Shown here piece after piece: positions 1-8,938 of a stretch of 64,000 nt of DNA; the first letter of the stretch is position 1; each line of letters begins with the position of its first letter. Below the pieces are notes generated by a model, which saw only the letters and a program-made list of their open reading frames with translations, was not told the DNA's origin and did not search any database. The stretch is from an uncultured Acidimicrobiaceae bacterium (GTDB lineage: Bacteria; Actinomycetota; Acidimicrobiia; Spongiisociales; SHLN01): positions 1-64,000 of the forward strand of contig CAMYMH010000023.1 of assembly GCA_947259275.1 (NCBI GenBank), written 5' to 3'. The position numbers and the translations under genes are program-made.

Positions 1-302
1 GCAACCGTGACCAGCCAGCCGGGGAGAGCTCGCGGGTCGCGGTGTCGCCCGAGGTGTTCGAAGAATTTGGTCCAGGTGTTCTGAAAGATGTCCTCGGCGT
101 CGGGACCGTATACGCCGACGTTGCGAATCGCCCAGGCAACCAGACCCTTCAGTTCCTCGTAGAGGATGTTGAAGGCGTCCTTGTCTCCGGCGGCGGTCGC
201 CTGGTACAGCTCGGTGAGGTTTGCCGCCATGAGTACGAAGCTACCGTTCGCAGACGGTGGCTGCCCGCCAATCAGCCCGAGGGTCGGTTCGGTCGAGGGC
301 AT
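1..302 (-). CDS. ECF-type RNA polymerase sigma factor, partial (3' end outside window)
   Basis: The reverse strand reads into a sigma-70 region 2. After an internal Met at 230 it gives LTELYQATAAGDKDAFNILY and then an acidic/aromatic core with DAEDIFQNTW and GWLVTVA, the usual core-binding and -10 helix of ECF factors. The frame leaves the window at position 1, so region 4 is not visible. The start is uncertain: ATG at 302 has a weak GAAAG upstream, while ATG at 230 begins right at the conserved domain. It lies downstream of two small same-strand genes (568-834 and 875-1030), separated by a hairpin. It would direct RNA polymerase to a specific regulon; the inducing signal cannot be read from the sequence. 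Confidence 0.75.
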   Translation of the reverse strand, partial: MPSTEPTLGLIGGQPPSANGSFVLMAANLTELYQATAAGDKDAFNILYEELKGLVAWAIRNVGVYGPDAEDIFQNTWTKFFEHLGRHRDPRALPGWLVTV

Positions 303-528
303 TGAGCTTTCGAGGGCGCGAACGGTTGTCCCCCGCAAAACACGGTGGGGGTTATCGATGCGAACCTGGTATTCGCGTTTCCCGTCCGTTGTTGAACCCA
401 CGAAACCTCCTTTCTGTCTGGCGTCCTATCGAAGAGACGATTGGGAGCCCGTTTTGATACGCGAACAAACATCGACGCTCTGCCGTGGGGGCCTGTGACG
501 AGCCGCGAGGACCGCAACCAAGCGCCGG

Positions 529-556
529 AGCCGGGAGCCCTTTTTGGCCCCCGGCT
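529..556 (-). terminator. hairpin, possible terminator after the small membrane gene
   Basis: An 11-bp stem (one G-U pair when read on the minus strand) closes a five-base AAAAA/TTTTT loop. It lies 12 bases beyond the stop of the gene at 568-834. There is no U-tract after it on the minus strand, so it may end or attenuate transcription between the small genes and the sigma factor rather than act as a classical terminator. Confidence 0.45.
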
Positions 557-567
557 GGTTGTTTCGG

Positions 568-834
568 CTACTGGTAGAAGTAGTTACCGGAACCCCCGCC
601 CATGATGACGTCAGCCTCACCCACCGAGGCGGGTGCTTCGATGTACCGATCGATGTCGTCGGGGAATATCTGAGCTGGTTGGGTGGGAGCGGAATCGCTC
701 GGCTGACTCGAGTGCTGGTTCTGGTCGACCTGGAGTCCCAGCCACAAGACGGCGGCTGTCAGCATCGCTGCCAGCAGAACTCGCATGCCGGCTGGCTGGT
801 TTGATTCGGTTGAGTAGGTGAAAGTCGTTGTCAT
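568..834 (-). CDS. small single-pass membrane protein, function unknown
   Basis: 88 residues. A polar N-terminus is followed by one hydrophobic helix (about residues 17-36, RVLLAAMLTAAVLWLGLQV), then a Gln/Ser/Pro-rich stretch and an acidic tail ending GGGSGNYFYQ. The tail would lie outside the membrane if the N-terminus is cytoplasmic. A GGAG Shine-Dalgarno sits six bases before the ATG, supporting a real gene. It follows the 51-residue gene at 875-1030 by 40 bases and precedes the ECF sigma gene on the same strand, so an accessory or anti-sigma-like role is conceivable but not shown. I recognise no family. Confidence 0.6.
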   Translation of the reverse strand: MTTTFTYSTESNQPAGMRVLLAAMLTAAVLWLGLQVDQNQHSSQPSDSAPTQPAQIFPDDIDRYIEAPASVGEADVIMGGGSGNYFYQ

Positions 835-874
835 CAGTTTCTCCGTTCGGCTTGCTCGGGTACTGGAAGGGGAA

Positions 875-1030
875 CTAGCTGGTCCTGGGCCGCCGCCGGG
901 GCCGTGGTTGCGACAACTCCGCCAGCCGCTCCACCACGAGCCGCCATTCGGCTGTCCGACGGTGGGGGGCTCTGAAGCTGCGGAACCGATGGGCCTGGAT
1001 TGCGGCCAAGTCCTGGGGTCGCATGTTCAT
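875..1030 (-). CDS. small basic protein, function unknown
   Basis: 51 residues from an ATG with a strong AGGAGGAG Shine-Dalgarno. An ATG further upstream lacks such a site. The protein is rich in Arg (ending QPRPRRRPRTS) with a central amphipathic stretch (TAEWRLVVERLAEL), and has no signal peptide or membrane segment. It is the first gene of a likely same-strand group with the 88-residue membrane protein and the ECF sigma factor. The basic composition would suit nucleic-acid or acidic-partner binding, which is inference only. Confidence 0.55.
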   Translation of the reverse strand: MNMRPQDLAAIQAHRFRSFRAPHRRTAEWRLVVERLAELSQPRPRRRPRTS

Positions 1031-1186
1031 GTCTTCTCCTCCTGGTTGTCCCCGGTTCGGGGCTTCATGAATCAGAGCGAGAAGAGGGCCTCGTGATACG
1101 CGTTTGTGGCTGGGCCGCGCCAATCACATCGGGTCTATCGACCAATGGACCGTGGTGTAGGCCTAACGGCGGATGAGGCGGAGCTG

Positions 1187-1488
1187 CTATCGCCGGCTGA
1201 GCAGGGTGCTGAGCGGTCCGATAAGAAAGAGCTGCGAGCCGATGAAGCCGATGGGTTTGCCGAGCAGAGCGGAACGGCTGCAACGCTGTGCTTCGGCCAG
1301 GAGTGTTCGACATCCACCGGGTTGATATCGAGGCCGATGGATTTGATGTAGGCCAGGGCGTCCCGGTGAGTGCCCGGCAGCACATGGCTGTCTGGCGCTC
1401 GCACGACCTGTCGAATCTCAGTGAGGTCGAACCCGTCCACGTACGTGGTCGGATGAAGCTCTCGCAGCCAAGGCGTGAAACGCGAAAT
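1187..1488 (-). pseudogene. possible gene remnant with frameshift
   Basis: Between the small-gene group and the S55-type protein, the minus strand has a protein-like stretch (RFTPWLRELHPTTYVDGFDL, continuing through HRDALAYIKSIGLDINPVDV) that opens straight after a TAG at 1489-1491 and has no good start. A membrane-like segment in another frame (LLGKPIGFIGSQLFLIGPLS) ends at a TAG at 1187-1189. The two could be parts of one decayed gene. No family is recognised, and chance open frames cannot be excluded. Nothing else is seen in the 516-base spacer 1031-1546. Confidence 0.25.
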
Positions 1489-1546
1489 CTACACCGCTGC
1501 CGCCATGCGCATGACGGGCCGCCTGCCGCCCTCCGCTACCCCCTCC

Positions 1547-4486
1547 TCAGTTCACGATCACACACGTCGCCGGGTTGCCGGATTCGAGCTTCCACTCGTG
1601 GTCGGCGACGCCGGTCGAGTTCTGGTTGCGCAGATGGAACATCCCGGTCGATGGCCGAATGAGGCCGACCGTGTCCACGCCATCTCCGTCCCAATCACCG
1701 GCCAGCACCAGATCGCCGCCGACCCCCCAGTAGAACTCGAGATCGGCGATGCCGGTGGTGTGGCTCGTCCGCAGGTAGACCATGCCCGTCGAGTGACGGT
1801 GCAGGCCGACCTCGGTGATTCCGTCGCCATCGAAGTCGCCGGTGAAGGGCACATCGCCGACCGCGCCGAAGTAGTACTCGACGTCGGCACTGCCGGTGTC
1901 ATTGCTGTTACGCAAATACACCTTGGCCTCGTCCGTCCGGAAGACGCCGAGGGTGTCGATGCCGTCCCCGTCCCAGTCACCGACCAGCGGCACATCGCCA
2001 TCTTGTCCCATGAAGAACTCGTGATCGGCAACGCCGGTGTCGAGCGAATCGCGGATATAGGCAAATCCGTCGGCCGGCCGGTACAAGCCGGGGGTCTTGA
2101 GCCCGTCGCCGTCCCAGTCACCCAGGAAGGGGATATCTCCCGGCGTCCCGAAGAAGAAGGGCTCGTGTCCTTCGACCTGCCATAACCCACCCGGAGTCAC
2201 GTAGGCGAGCGACGGAGGTTCCGAGTCGTCGATGATCTCGAACGCCAACTGGCCGCGCACCGCTCCGGCCGGATAGGCCTCCGAGTGCACCTGCAGGTAG
2301 AAGAACTCGGGCACGTTGAGCATCTCTTCCAGCAGGAAGGGATCGGCGAAAACCACCCCACTCAGCCCGTTGAACTCGTACTCGAGATCGATGAGGACCG
2401 GGCCCTCCTCGCCTTCCTCTCCGGCGTGAATGTGAGCCGAAGTGATTGGCTCGTCGACGCCGTCGAGCAGGATGTCGAACGTGACCGAGTCACCCTCGAA
2501 GTAGAGCTCGGCGAAGCCGGTTCCGTCCGGGTCGCCGCCGCCGGGGACGGAGGTGCCGGCCAGCTCGGCGACCAGGATGCCCTCGATGGGTGGGGATGGT
2601 GGGAACACCTCCAAATCGAAGAAGGCATCCCCGGTTACGACCGAGTCGAACTCGAGGACCTCCTTCACCGTGATGATGTTCTGGTCGACGGGACCGCCGT
2701 TGGTTTCGATGAAACCGGGGGGTGGCTCTGGGAATTCGCCGTCGGGGGGCGGCTCTTCAAAGAACTCCTCGAACAGGTCGAGCTCGGCGACCAGGTCGTA
2801 GTTGTGGTCACGCCCTTCCATGAATGCGAGCAGCTCGTCGAAGTCCGCCACGTCCTCCATGAAGAACTCCTGGAAGAAGGGATCGAAGAACGGCTCGAAG
2901 AAGAAGAACTCGCTGCTGCCGCCGTGCACAAAGAGCGAACCGAAACCGCCGGGGAACTCGGCGGGGATCTCCAGCTCAAGCGTCTCGACGAATTCGGAGC
3001 CGCCGTAGGGACGAAGCGCTACCTCCACCGTGACAATGTCGCCGGGGGCGGCCCGGAGAAAGCCGAAGTCCTCGACGGGCTCGGGATCGGTGGAGGTCCA
3101 TGTCCGCACTTCAACGATGTCGATGGTGCGCCGGTCGCTGAACAACTCGGCATTGGATATCTCGACCGACGTCAACGCGATGTCCTCGAACGGGTTGAAG
3201 AGCAGTTGGTCGATGAACGACGCCATCTCGAAGGCGCTTCCGTCGGTGATGACGAACGGATCCCAGTACTTGTTGTCGAAGGAAGCGCTGAACGGCGAAC
3301 CGTCCGCCCGCGTCCCGTCTACGGTCCACTCGACAGTGCTGCTCCCCGGGCTCAAGCCGGTTCCTCGCACGAAGTCGAGGTTGGTTATGAGATGGGATGC
3401 GGTCGTCCAACCAAGACTGAAGAAAAGGTCGTCGGTCAGGTAGGCGTCGGTCCTTCCCTCTCGCGAGTTGCCGAATTCGGCAAATTCGACCGAGCTCGTA
3501 ATCGGGACCGAGGGGGCCTGCTCGCCGGCGATGCCTCGGATGGCAGCGCTGCCGTCGAAGTCGATCCGCCCGGCCGGCTCTCCCAGGGTGACAAGCTTGA
3601 AGTTGCCAAACCCGGTCGAGTCCTCGATCACCGTCACGACGTCGGCCTCGTTCATGCTCATGGTTACCGCACCGGTCCAGAAGAACGGATGTCCCCACCC
3701 GATGAGGGTCGAGCCGTCGCAATAGGTGGCCGTCCCGGTGCCGAAGGCGAAGTTGTCGCCTTCACTCAGCACCGCACTCATCGACTCGCCCGGCAGAATG
3801 ACTCCGGGCGAGCTCATGCCCGGTCCACCGTGGCCCCGGCCGGTGGCCGGGTAGAGAGTGAAGGGCAGGCCGCGCGCCTCAACCTCAGTTTGCAGGTCAT
3901 CCATCCACCGCGGACTGACTCCTCCGACCCCCACCGGCACCGGCAGCGGCCGGGGTGAGCCAAGCGGACCCACCGAGGCCTCGATCATCTCGAGGGCACT
4001 CGAGGCCGCGGAGTCCAATTGCGGAACCGCGGTTGAGGGGTAACTCGCCGTAGCCAACATGTCCGCAGCCGGGGTCAGGCCGGCAATGTATGAGTTCCCA
4101 AAGAAGCCGTACGCAACCGCTCCGATCAGCTTGCCGTCGATGTACACCGGGGACCCGGAGAAGCCGCCGGCGATTCCTCCGACGTCTTCTACCGCCCGTC
4201 CGGAGGCTTCGATGAGGATCATATCGATGAGGGGGTAGATCGCTCCCGGCAAGATTCCGAGAATCTCGATGTCGAACTCCGAGATGGCCCGTCCCTGGAG
4301 TGTCGTATAGGCCTTGCCCGTCATGCCGGCCCTTATGTCGTCCACGGCCATGACCGCGGGCGGGTGGTCGCAGTCCGTCTGCAACATCCACGTGCCCCCT
4401 CCCGTCGCCATCGCCGGCTGCATGAAGGCCGCCAACAAGACCAATGCCATCAAAACGGTCAGACGCCCTCGCCAATGGATACCCAT
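1547..4486 (-). CDS. secreted SpoIVB/S55-type serine peptidase-like protein with CHRD domain and DxDGDG repeats
   Basis: 979 residues from an ATG preceded by AGAGGGGG; the frame is open further upstream but lacks that site. A signal peptide covers residues 1-27 (ending PAMA). Residues 50-145 resemble the serine part of S55 peptidases, with GGFSGSPVYIDGKLIGAVAY (Ser110). About 100 residues later comes a GTGTATYCDGSTLIGWGHPF segment like the His part. An acidic, Phe-rich linker follows, then a CHRD domain (TSAHIHAGEEGEEGPVL, AVRGQL) and four roughly 46-residue C-terminal repeats with DWDGDG or DFDGDG calcium-loop motifs. Probably exported, acting outside the cell or at its surface. It is transcribed away from the aminotransferase gene across a 216-bp divergent spacer. 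Whether it is an active peptidase is not known. Confidence 0.8.
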   Translation of the reverse strand: MGIHWRGRLTVLMALVLLAAFMQPAMATGGGTWMLQTDCDHPPAVMAVDDIRAGMTGKAYTTLQGRAISEFDIEILGILPGAIYPLIDMILIEASGRAVEDVGGIAGGFSGSPVYIDGKLIGAVAYGFFGNSYIAGLTPAADMLATASYPSTAVPQLDSAASSALEMIEASVGPLGSPRPLPVPVGVGGVSPRWMDDLQTEVEARGLPFTLYPATGRGHGGPGMSSPGVILPGESMSAVLSEGDNFAFGTGTATYCDGSTLIGWGHPFFWTGAVTMSMNEADVVTVIEDSTGFGNFKLVTLGEPAGRIDFDGSAAIRGIAGEQAPSVPITSSVEFAEFGNSREGRTDAYLTDDLFFSLGWTTASHLITNLDFVRGTGLSPGSSTVEWTVDGTRADGSPFSASFDNKYWDPFVITDGSAFEMASFIDQLLFNPFEDIALTSVEISNAELFSDRRTIDIVEVRTWTSTDPEPVEDFGFLRAAPGDIVTVEVALRPYGGSEFVETLELEIPAEFPGGFGSLFVHGGSSEFFFFEPFFDPFFQEFFMEDVADFDELLAFMEGRDHNYDLVAELDLFEEFFEEPPPDGEFPEPPPGFIETNGGPVDQNIITVKEVLEFDSVVTGDAFFDLEVFPPSPPIEGILVAELAGTSVPGGGDPDGTGFAELYFEGDSVTFDILLDGVDEPITSAHIHAGEEGEEGPVLIDLEYEFNGLSGVVFADPFLLEEMLNVPEFFYLQVHSEAYPAGAVRGQLAFEIIDDSEPPSLAYVTPGGLWQVEGHEPFFFGTPGDIPFLGDWDGDGLKTPGLYRPADGFAYIRDSLDTGVADHEFFMGQDGDVPLVGDWDGDGIDTLGVFRTDEAKVYLRNSNDTGSADVEYYFGAVGDVPFTGDFDGDGITEVGLHRHSTGMVYLRTSHTTGIADLEFYWGVGGDLVLAGDWDGDGVDTVGLIRPSTGMFHLRNQNSTGVADHEWKLESGNPATCVIVN

Positions 4487-4702
4487 GATGCCCCCTCTTG
4501 GTTCGGTCCTATCGCTCACCCTACGAGTTCTGGCGGGGGTATCCCAGAGGCGAAATCCTCTTCCAACGGCTCGAGTGAGCGGATCGGCTGGGGTTGAGGA
4601 CTCGACTTCGGAAAGGGCCGTGCAGTCCCGATCAGGGGCGACCGAGGGTGCCGACCCGAACCCTTTCAACGCAGTCTGCCGCCGCCCTCGTAGGCTTCGT
4701 CC

Positions 4703-5848
4703 ATGCCGGTTGCCAAACGCTTCCAACCCTTCGGGGTGACGATCTTCACCGAAATCACCAACCTGGCTCAGCAGCACGACGCCATCAACCTCGGCCAGGG
4801 CTTCCCCAATTGGGACGGGCCGGACTTCATCAAGCAGGCGGCCGCCCGCTCACTGGAGGGGGGCCGCGATCAATACCCGGCCAGTCCGGGTATCCGGGAG
4901 CTGCGAGAGGCCATCGCCCGCCGATATGGACCATTGCTGGGCCGAGACCTCGATCCCGACACCGAGATAACCGTCACCACCGGGTGCACCGAAGCCCTGG
5001 CGGCCACCTTCCTCGGCCTGATCGACCCGGGCGACGAAGTCGTGCTGATTGAGCCGTTCTACGACGCCTACCCGGTCGATGCCGCGCTGGCAGGTGCGGT
5101 CACGCGCGCCGTCACGCTGCGTCCGCCCGACTTCCGGCTCGATCCCGAGATGCTGGCGGCTGCCGTGACCGACCAAACCAAAGCAATCCTCGTCAACACT
5201 CCCCACAACCCGACCGGGCGAGTGTTCGACGCGGATGAGCTGGCGACCATCGCCCGGCTGTGCCGGCAGCACGACGTCATCGCCATCTGCGATGAGGTGT
5301 ATGAGTGGATGACATACGACACCGAGCTTCCGCGACTAGCCCGCCTGCCGGGCATGGGGGAGCGCACCATCACGCTCTCCTCACTCGGCAAGACCTACTC
5401 GCTCACCGGCTGGAAGGTGGGGTGGGCGATCGCCCCACCCGGGCTGACCGGCGGCATCCGCGCCGCCCACCAATTCCTCACCTTCACCACTCCAACGCCG
5501 GTTCAGTATGGGGCGGTGGCGGCGCTCGAGGCGCCGGCCCACTACTACACCGAGTTGCGAAGTTCCTATCAGGAGCGGCGGGATCTGCTGGTCGATGGGC
5601 TCGAGCGGGTCGGCTTGCGGCCCTTCCGGCCGGACGGTACCTACTTTGTCATGGCCGACCACACTGCCTTCGGCTTCGAGGATGACCGCAGCTTCTGTCG
5701 GCACCTGATCGAGAAGTGCGGCGTGGCCGCCATCCCGCCCTCGGTTTTCTATTCCGATCCGGTCGACGGTGCCTCGCTGGTGCGCTTCTCGTTCTCACGG
5801 GACGCCGCCACCTTGCAGGAAGCAGTCGAGCGCCTGAGCCGCCTCTAA
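4703..5848 (+). CDS. class I/II PLP-dependent aminotransferase
   Basis: 381 residues, full length for fold-type I aminotransferases. Visible motifs are the N-terminal INLGQGFPNW, the cofactor-contacting NTPHNPTG (Asn169), CDEVYEW (Asp197) and the Schiff-base lysine in SSLGKTYSLTGWKVGW (Lys230). It most resembles the group of methionine/kynurenine aminotransferases (YbdL, MtnE-like) and DapC-type succinyldiaminopimelate aminotransferases. The sequence alone does not fix the substrate, so no symbol is given. It is divergent from the S55-type protein and probably monocistronic. Confidence 0.9.
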   Translation: MPVAKRFQPFGVTIFTEITNLAQQHDAINLGQGFPNWDGPDFIKQAAARSLEGGRDQYPASPGIRELREAIARRYGPLLGRDLDPDTEITVTTGCTEALAATFLGLIDPGDEVVLIEPFYDAYPVDAALAGAVTRAVTLRPPDFRLDPEMLAAAVTDQTKAILVNTPHNPTGRVFDADELATIARLCRQHDVIAICDEVYEWMTYDTELPRLARLPGMGERTITLSSLGKTYSLTGWKVGWAIAPPGLTGGIRAAHQFLTFTTPTPVQYGAVAALEAPAHYYTELRSSYQERRDLLVDGLERVGLRPFRPDGTYFVMADHTAFGFEDDRSFCRHLIEKCGVAAIPPSVFYSDPVDGASLVRFSFSRDAATLQEAVERLSRL

Positions 5849-6027
5849 CCGGCCCGGATCAGACCGCCCGAGATCATGTGGTCACCGATGCCTTAGGGCT
5901 TGATGCCGGTGTCTTGTGGCCGGCTCGGAGGAGTTGTTTGGCTCCGCCGATCCAGTCGTCGCGTTCGATGCGGTCGGGGAAGGTGTCGATGGCCTCGGCC
6001 GATCTCAGTCGGCGCCGTTCGCAGGCA

Positions 6028-6750
6028 TCAACCCCGCGCGAGGGCAACCGCGTCGGTCGGGCTTCCCGCCCAAGCATTCCCATGGCCGGGGAGGAGCAAA
6101 TTGGCTTCCAGGCCGATGATGCGATCGAGGGAAGCCAGCGCCTGCTGGTGGTCGAGGTTGAAGCGCGGTTCGATCATCTGGGGACCGGTGCTCGGGCCGA
6201 TCAGGTCCATGGTGATGAGCCCGTCCCCCGTGAATAGGAGGCCGCGCTCGGGACAGTGGAACATCGTGTGTCCCTCCGTGTGACCGGGGGTGTGGACTGC
6301 GATGGGGCGGCCGGGAAGGTCAAGGCGATCTCCGTCCTGGAAGGTGCCAACGGTGTCGAGGTGGTCGAGCTTCAGCACTCCGGCCAGGATCATCGGCAGG
6401 AACGCTCGCAGCGCATGCAGATTGAAGATCGGAAGCTCCTTGGGCGTAACTGCGTAACGCCCGGTGTAGGTTCCGAGGGCTCGGTCTTCTTCCGATTCGT
6501 GCACTGAGACCGCCAGCCCGTTCCTGGTCGCCTTCTTGGCGAGTCCAAAATGGTCGGCATGGGAGTGGGTGACGACGATGCCAGCCACCGCTTCGAGCGA
6601 CAGCCCGATCGACTCAAGGCCGTTGATGAGCTTCGACCATTCGCGTGAACAGCCGGCGTCGATGACGGTGACGTCACCGCCGTCTCGGAGAATGAAGAAA
6701 TTGTGGCCTTTGGTACCGAGTGAGTACGTGTCCTTGGCAACCTGTTCCAC
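6028..6750 (-). CDS. metallo-beta-lactamase fold hydrolase
   Basis: 240 residues with the di-metal signature THSHADHFG (His62, His64, Asp66, His67), a later HTPGHTEGH, the metal-bridging GDGLI and a C-terminal LPGHG. Single-domain soluble MBL enzyme of the glyoxalase-II-like type, with no signal peptide. The substrate cannot be assigned. It is divergent from the Rieske oxygenase gene across a 160-base spacer that probably holds both promoters. The 179 bases after its stop (5849-6027) hold no convincing gene. Confidence 0.88.
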   Translation of the reverse strand: MEQVAKDTYSLGTKGHNFFILRDGGDVTVIDAGCSREWSKLINGLESIGLSLEAVAGIVVTHSHADHFGLAKKATRNGLAVSVHESEEDRALGTYTGRYAVTPKELPIFNLHALRAFLPMILAGVLKLDHLDTVGTFQDGDRLDLPGRPIAVHTPGHTEGHTMFHCPERGLLFTGDGLITMDLIGPSTGPQMIEPRFNLDHQQALASLDRIIGLEANLLLPGHGNAWAGSPTDAVALARG

Positions 6751-6910
6751 CCAGCCAAGACTATCCGGTCAACGAATGTACCGCCTCGGCGGCGACTCCG
6801 CCGGCCTGGCCTCAGCTTGGGTCGTACCCGGCGCGCGCACCTCTCCACCGGGGTAACGTCGGCTCCGTGGACCTCGAACTTCGGCTTTCGTCTATTGCCG
6901 CCAGCGGGCC

Positions 6911-7957
6911 ATGAGCGCCTTTCCCGACAAGCTCGAGCGCTGTTGGCACCCGGTCGCTTACATCTCCGAGCTTCAGAACGGCCAACCCCACTCGACGATG
7001 CTGCTCGACGTGCCGGTGGTGCTTTGGCGGGATGACGCCGGAACGCTGGTGGCCATGCGGGACGTGTGCATCCATCGGGGGACCGCCTTGTCGCTTGGAT
7101 GGCTGGCCGACGGTTGCATTGTCTGTCCCTATCACGGCTGGCGCTACGAACCGGAGGGTGCCTGCATCGACATTCCCCAGACCGAGAACCCCCGGATCCC
7201 TCCCAAGGCCCGGGTTGAAACGTTTCAATGCCGGGAGCGATACGGGCTGGTGTGGGTGGCGCTGGGCGACCCTCCCTATTCGCTGCCCGAGATTCCCGAG
7301 CTGGAGGCCGGCGATTGGCGCACGGTCGACACCGGCCCTTTCCCCTGGAAAGCCGACGCCTCCCGCCAGGTCGAGAACTTCACCGACTTCGGGCACTTCC
7401 CCTGGGTCCACCCGGGATTGCTGGGCGACGTCGACCGACCCCTGGTGCCGGAGCACTCGGTGGAAACGCGCGGCCACGTGCTCCACTACTCGGTGGTGCG
7501 GCCGGAGGCACCCAATACCGAAGATTTCCCCGTGTTCGCCAACGAGGAGGTGGTGACACCCGAGCGAATCAGCCACTATGAGCTGCACCTTCCCTACACC
7601 ATCGTGTTGCGGCTCGGCTGGGCAGGAGCCGCCGGCATGGTGTATTTCTTCGCTTCCCAGCCGGTGAGCGCCGATCGCTGCGTCGGGTACTGCGTGATCG
7701 GGCGGAACTACGACCTCGACCAGCCCGACTCGGTCCTGCAGTCGTTCGAGGACACGATCTTCAACCAGGATCAGCGGATTGTCGAGTCACAGCGCCCCGA
7801 GCAGGTCCCATTCGACTTGGCCGACGAGCTGCACCTCAAGTTCGACGCGGTGGCGGTTGCCTACCGCCGGGCGATGCAGACCGAGGGGCTGGCCTACGAC
7901 CACTACATGGGCGTCGTCTACGACCAGCCGGCGGGAGGAGCCGGGTCGGCCGGTTAG
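6911..7957 (+). CDS. Rieske non-heme iron oxygenase, alpha-subunit type
   Basis: 348 residues. The Rieske [2Fe-2S] domain is at residues 9-110 with Cys53-x-His55 and Cys72-x2-His75. The mononuclear-iron motif is N156-x2-D159-x2-H162-x4-H167 (ENFTDFGHFPWVHPG). The layout fits the VanA/phthalate-oxygenase group, which demethylates or hydroxylates aromatic acids and takes electrons from a separate reductase. No reductase gene is adjacent, so the redox partner and substrate are unknown. The stop overlaps the convergent lipoprotein stop by four bases. Confidence 0.88.
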   Translation: MSAFPDKLERCWHPVAYISELQNGQPHSTMLLDVPVVLWRDDAGTLVAMRDVCIHRGTALSLGWLADGCIVCPYHGWRYEPEGACIDIPQTENPRIPPKARVETFQCRERYGLVWVALGDPPYSLPEIPELEAGDWRTVDTGPFPWKADASRQVENFTDFGHFPWVHPGLLGDVDRPLVPEHSVETRGHVLHYSVVRPEAPNTEDFPVFANEEVVTPERISHYELHLPYTIVLRLGWAGAAGMVYFFASQPVSADRCVGYCVIGRNYDLDQPDSVLQSFEDTIFNQDQRIVESQRPEQVPFDLADELHLKFDAVAVAYRRAMQTEGLAYDHYMGVVYDQPAGGAGSAG

Positions 7958-8568
7958 CCAGCCCGGTCGTGAAAGGCCTCGAGTAGATCGATTGCCTGGG
8001 CGTCGGTCAGGCCGGCCGGGCTGTCGGAGCCTGCTTCTGTGTAGCTGATGGTGCCGTAAACGCCGTCGTCGAGGAAATGCACTGAGAGGTTGTTGGGGGT
8101 GACTGCCTCGAGGAACGCCTGGTCGCCGATGCCGTCAACCGGTTCGGCATCCGGGTAGAAGGAGGCGTCGAAGAAATTCTCACCCGGGATCGGATCCCCG
8201 CCATACAGCTGAAGAATCAAGAGGTCGTAGGAGAGATCGGTTGCGTCGTTGGGATCTTCGACCGTGCTCCATACACAGGTGAGCGACCCGAGCGACTCTT
8301 CTATCTCCGCTTCGTCGAGGATGGCTTCCTCGCCGAACAGGTCGGCCATCTCCGAGACTGTAAACAGGGCCTGGCACCGTTCGGCGGCCGAGCCGGAAGC
8401 GACGGCTCCGCCGTCGTCTTCGGCCTGGGTGGTTGTGGCCCCCGCGCCCGGTGCCACGGTGGTGGCCTGGGAATCGGGGCGGGTAGTGGCAGCGTCGCCG
8501 TCACCATCCCCGCCGCATCCGGCAGCGAGCAGTCCAACGGCCACGAATAGCGCCCCCAGCCTGATCAT
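7954..8568 (-). CDS. secreted lipoprotein, function unknown
   Basis: 204 residues with a lipoprotein signal ending LLAAGC (Cys18), then a Thr/Ala/Ser-rich linker (about 20-65) and a compact domain with two further cysteines (ERCQALFTVSEMADLFGEEA and SLTCVWSTVE). This pattern recalls DUF3558-like actinobacterial lipoproteins, with short motifs around a disulfide, but the match is weak. It would be anchored to the outer face of the membrane. It is convergent with the Rieske gene and divergent from the DUF2442 gene. Confidence 0.75.
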   Translation of the reverse strand: MIRLGALFVAVGLLAAGCGGDGDGDAATTRPDSQATTVAPGAGATTTQAEDDGGAVASGSAAERCQALFTVSEMADLFGEEAILDEAEIEESLGSLTCVWSTVEDPNDATDLSYDLLILQLYGGDPIPGENFFDASFYPDAEPVDGIGDQAFLEAVTPNNLSVHFLDDGVYGTISYTEAGSDSPAGLTDAQAIDLLEAFHDRAG

Positions 8569-8650
8569 GGTCGAATCCTATCCGGCGCCGAGCTGGGATT
8601 CGCAGTCTGACGCGCCCGGTACGATTGGCTAGTAGCCATGAGGAGGGAAC

Positions 8651-8917
8651 ATGGCCGAAATCACCGAGGTGGCGATCATCGAGGATCGCACGGTCGAGTT
8701 GACGTTCAGTGACGGCTCGACCCGCGTCGTGGATCTGACACCGTTCTTGTGGGGGCCCGTGTTCGACCCCATCGCCAAGGACGACGACGTGTTCGCTCAA
8801 ATTGCCGTCGACCCCGAGCTGGGAACGATCCGGTGGCCGAACGGGGCATCCCTCGACCCCGCTGTTCTCCACGGAGACTACGAAACCACCCAGCCGTGGA
8901 GACAGTTTCCGCACTAA
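8651..8917 (+). CDS. DUF2442 family protein
   Basis: 88 residues with a strong AGGAGGG site before the ATG. The sequence follows the DUF2442 pattern: a beta-hairpin with FSDGSTRVVDLTPFL, then FAQIAVDPELGTIRWPNGAS and LDPAVLHGD. These are small soluble proteins of unknown function, often next to a DUF4160 partner or a toxin-antitoxin-like gene. Here no partner is present: the neighbours are a lipoprotein and a convergent amidohydrolase. Confidence 0.85.
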   Translation: MAEITEVAIIEDRTVELTFSDGSTRVVDLTPFLWGPVFDPIAKDDDVFAQIAVDPELGTIRWPNGASLDPAVLHGDYETTQPWRQFPH

Positions 8918-8938
8918 TCCGTCACCGCCGGTGATCGA

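Noticed and set aside
2285-3958. 557-residue plus-strand frame within the S55/CHRD gene
   Set aside because: The minus strand has a signal peptide, S55-like motifs, a CHRD domain and repeats; the plus frame has none.
5874-6083. 69-residue minus-strand frame after the MBL hydrolase
   Set aside because: Overlaps the MBL 3' end and has no ribosome site or recognisable family. Its downstream half looks somewhat protein-like, but not enough to call.
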